Assembly (NCBI GenBank): GCA_013398295.1
Contig: VZSF01002067.1
Span: forward strand, 371,016 to 435,015
Source of the DNA: Chionis minor
Lineage: Eukaryota; Chordata; Aves; Charadriiformes; Chionididae
DNA: 64,000 bases
Direction: 5' to 3'
Numbering within the stretch: position 1 is the first letter of the stretch; every line of letters starts with the position of its first letter. The notes under the pieces were generated by a model, which ran no database searches, was not told the DNA's origin, and saw only the letters and a list, made by a program, of their open reading frames with translations. Made by a program: the position numbers and the translations under genes. Positions 13,225-26,200 of this stretch are shown piece after piece.

Positions 13225-16200
13225 GCTAAGCTCTCAGCTGCAACTGAGTTTTCACTTAAGCTGTGCTTTGCAGAAGTCAAAAGAAGCATATACTTTAAGT
13301 GGCCTATCTCAAATAGAGTATTTCTCATGTTGCTGACAGCTTCCTTCATGGTTCTTGTCCTAGGTTTCCAAAAAGATAGTCTAGTTGTGTGCTGTAGATG
13401 GTACAGATTAAGGGTCTTAGTGCTTGCATGCCGTGATTTGGGAATGGGTAAATCTTTATCCTGTTCTGCAGCCAGCTGAAAACATGCATCTACCAGAGGT
13501 AGGAGCAGTATAAATTCTAATGTAAACAGTGCTGACAGGTAGTTGCATTGACAATGTCTGTCCCCCCAAGCTGTTCCACCATAGTGCCGCTAGAACTTCC
13601 CTGCAAGGCTGAAGCTAACACTGAGCAGCCAGTACAGCTACTGCTGTCCTTCCTGCTGGCTGTGGAAAGCAGAATTTGTGGCTCCAATATTCCTCTGATG
13701 GGGTGCAATCAAGACAGATAGGCATCATCACCTGGCCTTTGCCCTGCCTGGCAGCGTTCCTGCTTCATCCATGGTTGCCCCTTGCCCGAGTGACTAAGGA
13801 TTTGAGGTGGTGGCCCAACAGGGGTGTTCGCTCTCTTAGACATTTTCATCTGTCAGGAAAAGAGGTGTTGCAACATGGGCTTAATTGAGATGACTAGGAA
13901 ATAAATGTTCTGCTTGTGCTTCCAGCAGGAAGCTGGTTGGGCAGGCAGGGCTCAGGAGTAACCACAAAACTTTTGTGAACTAATAAAGCCATAGAATTAA
14001 CACCAGGAAATTGTGCTGAGCTTTTGGTGGCAGACCAGTGTGAAAAATTTCCTTTGAAAAAGATTGTTTAAAATGTTGAAGCAAATAACAGTAGAGAACT
14101 TCGCAGTTGCTCTGCTTGCCTTAATGTTCTGTTTGACGCTGCTTATTTGGAGAGTTTGTAACCATCAGGGTTTGCTCTCCGGCTCTTGCAGCTCTGGGGG
14201 CAGAGGAATTGTCCTCATAAAACCTGCATGAACAGATGGGAGGCTGAAATTCACCTCTTCCCAGCTGGCCCTCAGCTGTGAATGGCACTTCATGTTACAC
14301 AAAATACACTGATATGTTTTAAATCTCTGTGAAGTGACCTACGTTATCGCTGTGTGTCCCAGTGCATAGCACACAGAAGGCTGTTGGTGATCTCAATAGA
14401 TCCTGCATGTGTTGGGATGAGGTGGGATGTTTGGATCTGCTATACCACCAGGGAACACATCTCAAAACTTTGAAGCTTTTATTTTTCGCTGCAGTACTGC
14501 TAGTTTCTTTGAAATGTGAGGGGTGATGAGTGATGAGCTGCTTGGAAATACCAGACTGTCTTGATTTCTTCTGCAGTTCCTGTTGAAAATGATGGGAGAA
14601 ATGGAGAATGTAGTGTAATAGCTGGTAATTAGAGTCAATTTTTCTCTTTGTCCAGCACATTCATACGCCCTCATCCTCTCATGTGTTTTATATCTCATGC
14701 TGTGAGGCCTCTGGATTGACTGGGCAAAGATTTAGTGCCTTGTGTATGGGGAGAGGCAGGGAAGCATTGTGCGTGTGTGACTTGTCCAAAGCTGCCTGTA
14801 ATTACCAGTGTAACTTGCATTTTATTCACTACTGTTTCTTCTGTGCAGTTAATTCCTTTTGGAGGAAGGTGTGAGGTTGGAGTTGAGGAGAGACCTGGAG
14901 AAGCGGGGAAGGCATATTCCCTGCTCCTGCTTTGGGCAATGCTTTGTGACAGCTGTAGTGCCAGCCCAGGTGAGCAGCTGTCTGGGGGACACAGCGCTGT
15001 TGGCCTGGTTGGCTTTGAGCGTAGGGGTGGCACGAGTGATTGATGGCACCCCCTTTCCCCAGAGGGACCACATACATCATTTAGCACCAGCACATGGCGT
15101 GTCTGGCAGGCTGCGAGTAATGGTGATCACTCAGTGGTCCCCCACTTGTTCTTCCCATTCTCCGTCTGATTTATTTTTTTTTAAATTCGGTTCTTCCGTC
15201 CTTCACCCCCTTTTAGGTAGGAGACTGGGGAATAGCCCCAAGGGTTGGTTGGTGGTTTTACTTCTTGTGCCCAGGTTTGTCTTTGCTAGATTTACTGCTC
15301 TAAAAAGCTTCACACCATGACTGTACTTCTTGTCTGGCTCAAAATTAACTAGTTTGCACTTTTATAACAGGGGTTTGAGTCTGTAGCCTGATGTTTTATT
15401 ACACAATTGTTTGAATATATAACTCGAATTTCTGTCAGGAAGTGTAGTTCTTGGAGTGTTCATTTCAGCTTCCAACAATCTCCCTTCATGAAAAAGACTA
15501 AAATATAATTTCGTTTCAAGCATTCTTTGTGCCTATCCATCTGTCTTTCTATCTACACACAGCATTTGGAAGGCTCATGGGTTTCTCGGTCCCCCAGGGT
15601 CCCCAGAAATGTTACCCTGCTCTGAATACTCTTAGCACTGTGCTAATAGATATTTCCTTCAGTTTTCATACAAAATCTTGATGCTCCTTCATTTCCTTGT
15701 TTGGAAAATGTAATTGTTCAGTGAAATACTTCATTTTTAAGGCTGGAAGTTTTTTACTGCTGTCCGGGGACACTTCCTTTACAAAATACTGTTCTTGCCT
15801 TGCAAAAATGTGACCTTCTTAAGAAATAAAAATGCTGAAAACTAGCAATAAACAGATAAGATTCTGCCATTTTCCCATTATTGTGTAAGCCTGTGCTACT
15901 TAATGTAATTCAAATTGTCTGCTGCTTAAATGCAATACATTTCTCCCTGCCCCCTCCCTGGTTTTGCTGTTTTTCTGCACCTCTCTGTGTACTAACTCTC
16001 CCTCCAAACACTATTGTAATTTGGCAACTGAAAGGAGCATGCTAGAGAACGAGCAGAGAAAATTATTAGGATGAACTTTATCTAGGTATCGATACCAAAT
16101 TACAAGATAATCTTACGAGGAAATTGGAGCAAAATAGATTTAAAATGAGACTCATTTGATAAAGTAGAGTACTACTCGCTGATTGTGGGGAGGGAAGCCC

Positions 16201-17059
16201 TTGGGACTATTACTAAAAGGAACTTTATGGGTAATAAACTGTTACTTGGCATTTCATTTCTCTTAGAAAAATACTTTGTTAGCAACTGATCCTCAACAGG
16301 GAAGCAATTTTGTAAAGAAAATATTTTTGATCATTAGTTCAGTTTGTGTAATATTTAGTTAGCTTTTCCTGTCTGTCTTCAAATAATTACCTGTTGCTGT
16401 TTCGCAAAGTGTGTATCCCTGGGAGGGTATCGCTTCCCCTGTTGAAGCTGTACGTGTTTACAGTTTAAGCAAACCAAACAATGCCTGTGTGCCACGTTCT
16501 GCTCCCTGGCCTCAGCCCCTGCAAGTCTTGGTCTGTGTTTCTTTGATGACTTATCATTTCTGGCCTCCTCCCGTGGACCCTGACAATCATCAAATCCCAT
16601 CCTTTTCACCGAAAACAGTTTCTGAAAATTTGTCTCCTCTTTCCCACTCAGATTGTTTTGGTGATTTTTTTTTTTTTTTTCTCTGTCCTTTCTTTGACAC
16701 TTCACTTGGGCTCTCCTGCTCCTTTCCTCCCGGTTTGTTCAAAATCTTTTTCATCTCTCAGCGCTTAAGCAGTTAGTTGTTTTCATCTTTTAGATACGTT
16801 CCTAAGCAAAACAAAGGAAAAAAGCAATGAAAGTGTTACCAGATGTTGCCAGATTCTCCTGATACTGGTGTCATTTCAGCATTTTGATGTTCTCTTCTAA
16901 TGCTTGCCAGTATCTGCTCTTAACTCATGTTCCACAGGTTGAGGATCCTTCCATACCAGCATTTCCCAGCACTTGTTTCTTGTTGAGTATCCGTCTTCGT
17001 ACATGTCTGCAGAGATCCGGAAGCACCGAAAGGCCCTGTTCCTGCAGCTCCGGCATGCA
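13225..17059 (+). other. UBTD2: UBTD2 intron 1, unique sequence
   Basis: No gene or repeat recognised. Locally GC-richer near 14.7-15.1 kb, where many overlapping short frames occur on both strands; none resembles a known protein. It includes an AT-rich block with a perfect 12-bp palindrome at 16085-16096. Confidence 0.6.
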
Positions 17060-17150
17060 CCTGTTCTAGGTGGACCTGCTCTGGCAGGAGGGTTGGACCA
17101 GAGGATCTCTAGACGTCCCTTCCAACCCTTAACTTTCTGTGATTCTGTGG
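17060..17150 (+). mobile_element. CR1 LINE 3' terminus
   Basis: About 90 bases match the extreme 3' end of CR1: TAGGTGGACCTGCTCTGGCAGG, GGGTTGGACCAGAGGATCTCTAGACG, CCCTTCCAACCC and the terminal TTCTGTGATTCTGTG octamer repeat. It is severely 5'-truncated, as is typical for CR1. The 5' boundary is approximate. Confidence 0.88.
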
Positions 17151-20100
17151 GTGCCTGGAGATCAATAGCTTTGGGCCTCCAGTCCTAAAACGGAGCATGT
17201 CCAGCCCAGATGTCTCCTTCTGGGAACTGCACTGCTGCGCTCCCCGTGCCCTGGGTGGGTTGTGTGTGCGTGGAGACTTGTCCAACACACGATTCGGCCA
17301 AACTGGGACAGTTCCTCCTGCTTCTTACGTGAGCAGCAAAAGGCTAATGCTCCAAGCAACATATGCTTCTGTTTCAAAGAAAAAGGAGGAAATTCACTGT
17401 GGAGCCCTTGCATGAATTTAACATGCCAAATTTTATTCTTTTAAGAAAGAGGTAAAAGATACTTGAAGAAATGCAGTGGGAGGGAGAAGCTCACATAAGG
17501 CTGACTGACAGCAAAGGAGATGTTTGCCCAAATGTTTAAGTTTTATCTGAGTTACTGGGAAGTAACTCTGGGCTGTAACAAGGGACCAAATTGTATGGCC
17601 CATCTTGCAGGGTTAGTTGTATGGTCAATAACTGGGAAGGAGGAAAATGTAATTCATGATTGAAGCAGAGGTCCCCCTGTCCTTCTCCAGAGGCTATAAG
17701 CTGTCTGATGTCTCATTCAGCTGTTGCATTGGCATTATTTGATTTGACAGTAAGCCCTTTGGGGCAGAAATATTATCCAATTTGATTATCGAGTGCTACA
17801 GTTCATGGGTGTATAAACTAGGAATTATGAATGCTTTAGCTGGATATTGGCTTTTAGTATGAGACTCTTCCGTTACCAGCTGCTCCTACTCATCTGGTCC
17901 GCTTTGGAGGAGGCGGCAGTACTGTGATCCTCATTGACAGCGACATAACAAACACAACAGCTGTTAAAAAAAAAAAGCTCTGCTTAGACATTTTTTGACA
18001 TTCTGCTGAGAAACTGATTTAAATATCTGGATTTATCTGCGTAAGCTCACTCTAAAGAAGTGTAGATAACCTTACTGATGCCATTGCTTTGATGGGAAGC
18101 TGCAGGGAAGGGAAACAAACCTTCATAATTCAGGTTATAAAATAGCCCACAAGGACTGGAAGAATACATCTTTCCTTCTCAAAAATAAGTCTTTGTAGCT
18201 TGCCAGGAGCTAAGGTTAGCGGGACAGACAGCGGTAGCTACCTCGAGGATCCCAGGGTACTCCTCTGCCTGTGAAGGGGAAACACATTATGTGCTGCTCA
18301 ATCCTGCTTCTGGGGCAGAAACAGCCTACTGCTTGTCCGCCACTGGTTTTAAGTCCCTTGGAGGTATTAAACAGTCTGATAAGGGACACTTGGGGAGGGA
18401 AGGGGGCTTGGGCAGTGCTTGGATTTTGCATGTGTAAGGACGCCTGAATGGCAGACGTGCAGGATGGGTGGATGCCAAGTTCAGACACAACTTGCCCCTC
18501 TGCTTGCCTGCTTCCCCAGCCCGCTGCATGTCGACGCGATGCGCTTTCCCCCTGAGCCTCGCGCTGTATCCCAGAGCACCTAACTAGATAGGTTTGGCTT
18601 TCTTCTCTTAAGCATGCTGAGCCCTAGGATGTTCATTACGCAGCAAAGTTGTTACTGGGATTTCTTACCTTCTTAACTCTTGCTTCTGCTGCTGTTAACC
18701 TGAATGGACCTTTGCAAGTCCTGAGAACCATTTGGCGTTTGTGCTCTGTGTACCGTGCAAGCAGTAGTGCAATTCAGGCTGGAGGGGAGCAGCACAAGAG
18801 GCATCTTCAAGGCAGCTCTCTGGCTAGAACAGGTCTGGTGCCCAGGAGGAGACAAAGAGCATCTGTAATCACTCTGCAGAAACCCAGGAAAGGCCTTTGT
18901 AATGCCACGAAGTGGCCTGTGTGGCTCTCTTGCCTGAGAAAGCAAGGTCCTGCAGCTTGTCAGCAACTTCTTACCCCTCTTTGGGAATGCACGGCACCAC
19001 ATGAGTATCTGTGAGCTACTGGAGCAAGAACAACCTAGATTGTTTTGGAGTATCACTAATGTGCCGATCTTTTCCTTTTTGAGGAGTAGACTGTTAATGG
19101 TCTTCATATTTCCTTCTAAATAAATCTCTTGCCAAAAATATCAACCATTACAGTCTATTGAGATGGGCAACTTTCAGTATTGCTTCAGAGAGAACATGCC
19201 TTCTTGGCATTTATAAAACTATTCATATTTTCAAGCAGGATATTAATAATTTCTTACTTATGCTGAAGCGATGTAAGATGAAAAATTAATGTGGATGTTA
19301 CTCTCTTCCAGATCTTGCAAGCTGGTTGTGCCTATGATGTGCATGGTCTTAAATTAAGTCAACATTTTCTTTTGAGCTCTACTTTACTTCCAAAGCAAGA
19401 AATATAAAACTGACACTGTAAATACCTGACAAAGTGTTTCAGACTGCTGGTGTTTGTTTCATTGCCTATTCTGACTAGTCTTTATCAGCCTTATTACAGA
19501 AAAGGGAAAGTCCTTTGATGTGGTCCAAAATTTTGATTGTAGAAATTCATGTAGTGATGTTTCTCTTTAGTAACTAAAATATGAGGTGGAAAGCAAGAGA
19601 TTTGGGCCCTTTTATGCATTAGGTTTTTTTACATGTCTTAAGTTCCTTGTGTCTCTTCTGCTCCGTCCATCCGTACAGCTAGAGGGGGATTAATGTTTCT
19701 TTGGGGGGAGGGGGCATAAAGCTTTTAGAGGATTCTCGAAGCACTTCTAATAAATGGTAAATATGCTAAAGACCTTTTTAAATACCAGTTTGTGAAGCCA
19801 AGTTGTGTTTAAAGGCTTAGTACTGGGATCGATGGCTTGTTAGAGTGGATTTCGCTTTAGAGGCATTTGCAGAGTCCCTTTCTTCCACCATCCTTCTTTC
19901 CAACTTGAAAAAAAGAATTTATCACCGGGTTTATCATCCCCGCTGTCTGCGTAGGAAGGATTGTATCTCCGGGGAGAAGTTATTTGAGACTGTTAGGATC
20001 TCTGTCTCTTTAGTCTCTTCTCTGCTATTCTTGTCTAGTGAAGAGCAATATATTCGGATGCTGTCTTGGGCAAAGGGGGAAGCACGGCAGAGAAACGGCC

Positions 20101-22639
20101 TGTTGCAGTTTGTGCCGTGGAGCTGGGTAACGGGCAGGCAGGGCTGTGTGCAGGCAGCTCCACCGTGCTCGGGGACTGCGGGAAGTGCCTTTAACCCGCT
20201 TTCATAATTAATGTTTGGGGAGAAGGAGAGTGCCCTGTGGGATAAATTAGCATTCATTCACTGTACGTGCAAATAGATGTTAGCCGAAGTAGAATGGAAG
20301 AAAGGATGCCCACTGACCCAAATTTCTTGCATTGTCCTGTTCTGTCTGTCTGAAATTTTCATGCTCTGACTGCTAAGCCTTAATAAGGAAACAATTCCTC
20401 GTTTAAGTGTTTTACCGCATATGTTTTTACATTTCCATACTACAGTGTTTAACGCACGTGGTCCATCTAGCCTGGGCTGCCTCCTCCACCATTGTTCTAG
20501 GCTGGACCGTCATCGGCTCCTGGCTTGCGTGTGCTCGGCTGAGGCTTGGACTAGGAACGGCCGGGCTTTGCCAGGAAACTTGGTGTTTTGTAAACACTTG
20601 GGTTTGCTGTTCTGAAATCTGTTAAATGGTCAGCACTTCTTTGAAAAGCAAATGGAAGCAATCGCATGGAAGCAATCCCATGGAAACAAAAAGCAATAAA
20701 TGTTTGTGGTCAGTTGAAAGGATTCAGAATTTTATTATTGTTCATTTCTGCATGGGATACAGAATGCCAGCTGGAGACATTGCATGTTTGCAATGCAGTT
20801 GGCATTTGCTACTTTTAATTATGATCTGACTTTGTTTCCATGAAAATATATCCTCTACTATCTTTTTTTAATCTGAAGAAGGCTCATGCCTTGACTTAGT
20901 TGGCAATGTCGTCTTACCTTTCTTTTAAATATCCTATTTTCAACGACTGAAGTCTGAGCTGCCTAGAGCGTGAATGCCATTCTGAGTTACGAGTTCAACT
21001 AGGCAGTTCTCTGGTGATGTAAAGCCAGATTGTATAAGGGTGCGAGGTGTAACCTCATGTATGTGGTTTGGTGCCCTAAAAGCCTGTGTGAAGTTGAAAT
21101 GCTTTCTGCAACACCAAGTGCCAATAGTCAACCCAAGACCCAATGCTCAGAGTTGGGTGCTGTTTGGAAAACAGCAGGAAAAAAAAATCAAGGAAGTAAA
21201 GGGAATATTTGAATGAAATACTGTTTTTTACGAAATGCTACACCTTACCTGAAACGAGTATTTCTGATATATTGACGCTTAGTCTTCTCAGTCATTTCCC
21301 TCACCCCCCCACACACTCTTTGCCATAAAAAATGGTTTGTAGTAAACTGTAGGCTACAGTGTAAGTGTAGATTAAGAATGATGAAGAATATTTAGATGAT
21401 ACACTATTCTTCCATTGAAAACTGAATGCTGGAGTAAGACTGCGGAGAGATACAAGATTTTTTTCTTTTTGGTCAGCTATTGGCAACTTTTTGCCAGAAA
21501 AATAAGAGGGTCTGGAGAAAGGAAACATTTCTCATTATCTTTAAGGACAGACATGGGATACAGAATACTAACTGTAAACGCTTGTGTGTGTCCTGGTGCT
21601 CTCCCATCCTTGCAGAGTAGCCAGGAGCACCTGATAAGCAGCATTTTTGCTCGGCAGGCTTTGGTATCGCAGCAATATAGCGGTGTCTCGTTCTGGTAAG
21701 AGATATTTCAGCCTCGGTAACGTGGACATGGGGTGACAGATGGCATCTTTTCATGCTTCCCTGGTCTGATGGCAGCTGGGGTTCCTCTGCTCTCTTGGGA
21801 TGGCAAGGGCTCTTCATGGAGAGCGTAGGAGACTATGTCTGTCCAGCGTCGTACGTGGTGGGTTCCTTAATTGACTGTGTAGCTTACCTGTTGTTCGGGA
21901 GCATTCAGTACTCATCACCCAGTTTCTATGACTTCTCCCATGGAGAGGCTGCTTGTTTTCAGCTGCAAGCACACTTAAACCTAGTTTAACTGTTGAAGGA
22001 CACTTTATTTCCTCTGGAGACATTTAAACTATGTATTCAAAGTCTTGTGGTATTGAGCCGTGATGAGAACTGTTTTTGTGGTTTGTCGCTGCTCTCTTCC
22101 CTGTCTTGTCCTCGCAGGGTCCCGTTGCTTCTGAAGGAAGGCTGAAAGAAATGGGGTTTTAACTCTTACAGAGGGAAAACTCTTCCCAGTGTGCACTGAA
22201 GTTTGCTCTCCTGTTTTTCCTTTTCCTTTCAGCAGAAGTTGAAATAACCCTTTAGTCGCAGAAATGGAAGAGAAGGGTTTAGCATAATCTTAGCAGTGCT
22301 GTAATTTAAAGCGAGCAGGTAGTTTTAATCCACCAACATTATACCTATGTGACTATCTTAACTGGCTATTACACAAAAATAGCTGTAGTTAAAATGAAAC
22401 AAGTGCTTTCCTGTTCATTGTGAATGAGGTACGCACTTTTTAAAGCTTGATAGGTTCCTGAGTTAGTCTTCAGGGATTTCTGTCGCTGAGAATTCTAGCC
22501 TGTGTGCATCTTATTTGCCTTTCTACATATACTTACTCTGAATTAAAACTGTTTAAAAGGAGATGATGCAAAAAAAATATATCCTTGGCCTCTTAAACTC
22601 TTGTATTTATAGAATATCATGTTTGTTGAGCAGAGAGCG
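17151..22639 (+). other. UBTD2: UBTD2 intron 1, unique sequence
   Basis: No gene or interspersed repeat recognised. Contains a short minisatellite (20652-20690), a GC-richer patch near 20.05-20.2 kb and poly-purine/pyrimidine runs. Numerous short open frames appear fortuitous. Confidence 0.6.
20652..20690. repeat. 14-bp imperfect tandem repeat
   Basis: Two nearly identical 14-base units (ATGGAAGCAATCGC, ATGGAAGCAATCCC) are followed by a partial third unit (ATGGAAACAAA). A micro-minisatellite in UBTD2 intron 1. Confidence 0.85.
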
Positions 22640-22830
22640 TCGCTAACAGTGTACAGCAGAGATCCAGGTGCAGTGTGGTCTCACGGCATCCCGGGAGTGG
22701 GCTCACGGAATCTCGCTGTACCACTGGTAGGGTGTGAGTTTTCCTGCCAGTCACACATGGCGCATGCGGAGTTACCAGCGAGCGTGGGGAGAAGTTGTGG
22801 GGTACCCAGGGGTGCAGGTGAAATCAGCAA
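22640..22830. other. CpG-dense intronic patch upstream of UBTD2 exon 2
   Basis: About ten CpG dinucleotides fall in under 200 bases within an otherwise CpG-poor, AT-rich intron. It includes the core GGCGCATGCGGA (about 22759-22770), which resembles an NRF1 site. It ends roughly 220 bases before the exon 2 acceptor. It could be a regulatory element or an alternative start region, but no first exon can be demonstrated. Confidence 0.4.
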
Positions 22831-23045
22831 GCAGGAGATAGGCCCTCAGTTTTTCTGAGTAAAACCAGCTTGGAGCCCAGGAGAAGGGAGGCAATGCCTC
22901 AAAGGAGGTGGGGGGAGAAAAGGATCAGGATTGCTCAAAAGTAAACTTCATCTCTGTAGATCCTGAACAGAATAACGTAAGGACACTGCAGTAATTTTTG
23001 TGCTCTTACCCTTTTTAAATTTGCCTTCCTCTTTCTCTTCCACAG

Positions 23046-23282
23046 TTGCTCTCGGTCGTAATCAGCCCTTGAAAAAAGAGAAACCAAAATGGAAAAGTGA
23101 TTACCCCATGACAGACGGACAGTTGCGCAGTAAAAGAGACGAGTTTTGGGACACAGCGCCAGCTTTCGAAGGTCGCAAGGAAATTTGGGATGCCCTCAAG
23201 GCTGCTGCACATGCTTTCGAGAGCAATGATCACGAACTGGCACAAGCAATCATTGATGGTGCAAACATAACACTACCACATG
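23046..23282 (+). CDS. UBTD2: UBTD2 coding exon 2 (ubiquitin-binding domain)
   Basis: This 237-nt internal exon encodes 78 complete codons beginning [20 protein letters not shown] and ending ANITLPH. It is flanked by a strong acceptor (CTCTTTCTCTTCCACAG) and donor (G|GTAGGT); both flanking introns are phase 1. The encoded segment is the conserved helical N-terminal domain of the UBTD family. The choices [15 protein letters not shown] and HAFESNDHE point to UBTD2 (DC-UbP) rather than its paralogue UBTD1. UBTD2 is a ubiquitin-like shuttle-type protein reported to bind ubiquitin and to engage the E1 UBE1 and the deubiquitinase USP5. The exon was identified from its protein; the open frame extends into intron on both sides. 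The first exon, with the expected N-terminal MGGCVG-like myristoylation signal, is outside the window. No damage is seen. Confidence 0.97.
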
Positions 23283-26200
23283 GTAGGTTCATCTAAGATG
23301 GATGTGGCCTAAGTGTAACAGAAGGTTAAGGCAAATGGGTTTTTTTTAATCTGAAAATCAATTGGGCTATATATGCAATAGTTTTAAGTACTTGTATTTC
23401 CATATGCACAATGTCTTCCTATTTGGTGTTTCAAAGCAAAATTGCATTAGTTTGTAGAGGGAAAAGCTACCTTTCCGTCATTGCCTAAATTTGAATGTAT
23501 TATCAGGTACGTGGTGTAATACACAATTTAAGAGTCTGATCTCTGTAGGCAACACTTGTAATTTTCTGCAATCTCTTGAAACACCTGCTTGCTCTAAGGT
23601 ACAATTTTCTTAATTTTTTTCCAGCCTCCCTTTTTAAGGGAGTAGATTTATTTATTTTTTTCTGATATTACGGGTTTCTTTGGCACTTGAATTGTTTTGC
23701 GTTTTCTTTTTTAAATTTCTTTTCTGAAGAGTATGAAAAACTCCCCAGAACTTGGTGCTGGCAATCTGCTGTAAGATCTTGTACAAGATAAAGTGTAAGC
23801 GCTTATTTCAGGTGCTTTCTCTTTTGCTGTGTTGTTCTGTATTCTGACTTTTTTCAAGCTCTGTCGTCCCTCGCTCCCTTTATCCCAATAGAAATACAGT
23901 TCAAGTTCTGCATTTAAAAAAAAAAAAATTGAATGGATTTGTAGCTTCAGTAACCTGAAAGAATTGAGATGAAATAAAAAAACCAACAAACCGCAACTGA
24001 AACAACCCACACCAAAAAACCCCCACCGACAACTCATAACAAAGCACGCGAACTGGAGCAGGCACATGTTCTGGTTAGGCTCTGCTCGGTGTCCTCCCTT
24101 CCAGAAGAGCCATGAAGAGGCTTGCACCAGATAATGAACTCGTTCCAGACACGTGGAGCTGAATGGTATATAAAAGACATTATATATATATATCCTGATT
24201 AGGGTCTCCTGGGAAGAGAAAAAGGATGATGTGGAAGATTATGTACCTTGCTTTCTGGGGTAACTAATCTTAATGAGATTGACTACTCATATTATCTTTT
24301 TTTTTTTTTCATTTATTGGTGGTGTTCAGGACCTCAGTTTCCTTAAGAAGTCACAGTTGATATTACATATTTAATTTGGAAGGGGTGGATTTGGGGATCT
24401 GTCTGTCTTTTTCCATACTAAAGTGTGAAATGTTACTAGTTATTGGGGCTCAGCGTGTTCTTTTCGCCTCTCCTGTTCAGCAGTCAGGATCGCTGAAAGT
24501 CGCTGAGAGGTGGAAACTTCCAGTGCTGCAACACAACCTGGCTTTTCCATAATTCATGGGCGATCTTTTGTGGTCCTCCAGATCATTGTTTGTTTTCAAG
24601 GAGGTTTGTGTTTTGCTGGTTTGACTGATAATGAGTGAGTTCTTGTCAAGGGCAGTTACGCCTACAGAAATTACTTCTGTAGTAGCTGTAGTTTTAAAGA
24701 GAAATTTGTCAATTATTTCCAGAACCTACTAATACCAAGGAGATCTCGGGTCTCCTCTTTGACAGACCTGTTGGAGGCCTGTATAGATTCTAGTCCCAGT
24801 CCATTGGAGGGAGACAAATAATTTCCCTGCTATGAACTAGTGTGGTTTTTGAAAGATAGAGAAAGGAATCAGGTTGTCTCGCGTGGAACTGGTATCAGAA
24901 AACCTCTTTCTTCCTGTACTTATCATACCACGTTTCTTTCCTTGCAGTAGTTCATAAAACTGGTCATAATCTGGAAATCTTATATTACCTACCAGGCTTC
25001 TTGATTTTATGTATTAATAATGTACTTTAAATAGCGTATTTATTCAGTGTCCAGAAAAGATCAGAACGTTCTCCTTCTAAATCGATAGTGTTGCTGGATT
25101 TTTGTCCTTCCAAAACATCTAGATCGCTGAAAATATCCCAGAAGAAGCTGTGTGTTTAAGCAGCTTGTGAGCTGGAGACAACTGAATAGGTGCGAAGGAT
25201 CTGGCAAAATTGATACAGAAGTTATTGATAATTTTAAGTCACCATTCAGATAAATTGAAATCATTACTATCTCGAAGATTGAGTACTTGCAGACCTAAGG
25301 TAGTCACTCCGTTGTTTTGCTTAGTTGCTAAAATAGAAATAGTAGAGGTCAGGAAAACTCAAACATTACATATGGGGCAGGTTTAACAAAATATAGATTA
25401 TCTTCCACTATGGTCTCTTCCTGCTTATGTTAGTTGCTCTCCAGATCAGACTTAAACTTAGCATAAAGAATTATCTCTTGGCGTGTGAATGCTCGCTCTC
25501 TGCAATGAGGGTCTGTGACCATACACTGGATACTGCTAGAAACATAATTCCTTCAGTAAATGAAAATTTGAGTCACAAGCATGCTTTTGCAGTGAGAGGG
25601 ATATTATTTGTATAATGTGGTTATGGAATTTGATGAGACCCTGGTAATAGGGTATTTTGACAGCATTAGATTATGTATTTGGTTTAAATGTTACGCAAGT
25701 GTACAAACAAACAGCACTTTCAGGGGAAATGTTAAATTTATGGCATCAAGTCATGCAAAGAAGCCGTTTGACATGTTAGTTCTCTGCTTCCTCTCATTGG
25801 AGTGGCATAACAACTTGTAATTGTGGAACAGTGTTTTATTTAAGAGGGAAAGTTTAAGTCTTTGGGTTCTGAGATGAAGTTGCTTGTGTGTCCATGCTCC
25901 TTGCTTACGAAAAGAGTGTATGGGTGATGTATAGTTTCAACACTCCCAAATTTTGAAAACAGCATTTCTTAGTTTCTCAAGTAATAGCTTATTAATCTTA
26001 AAGAGTTTAAGGCTTTAAGTCCCAGCAGTTTCTGGTTGCAAGCAAAAATCTGAAACTGGGCAGATAACTCACATCTCTTCGGGCGGTCTGAGGAATGTAG
26101 GATGGATGGCATGCCCTGGAAATTAGCCCTTTTAATGTCGTTGAATGTAATACTTAAGGGGGAAGAAGTATGTGAACTCTTAAATTTGGCTTTTCAGCAG

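Noticed and set aside
12774..13349. 191-codon minus-strand open frame
   Set aside because: Much of it is the antisense strand of the CR1 element at 12966-13224; no protein family resemblance.
1..23045. Search for UBTD2 exon 1
   Set aside because: No sequence encoding the expected short N-terminal exon, nor a CpG-island promoter of convincing size, is visible; it is presumably upstream of the window.
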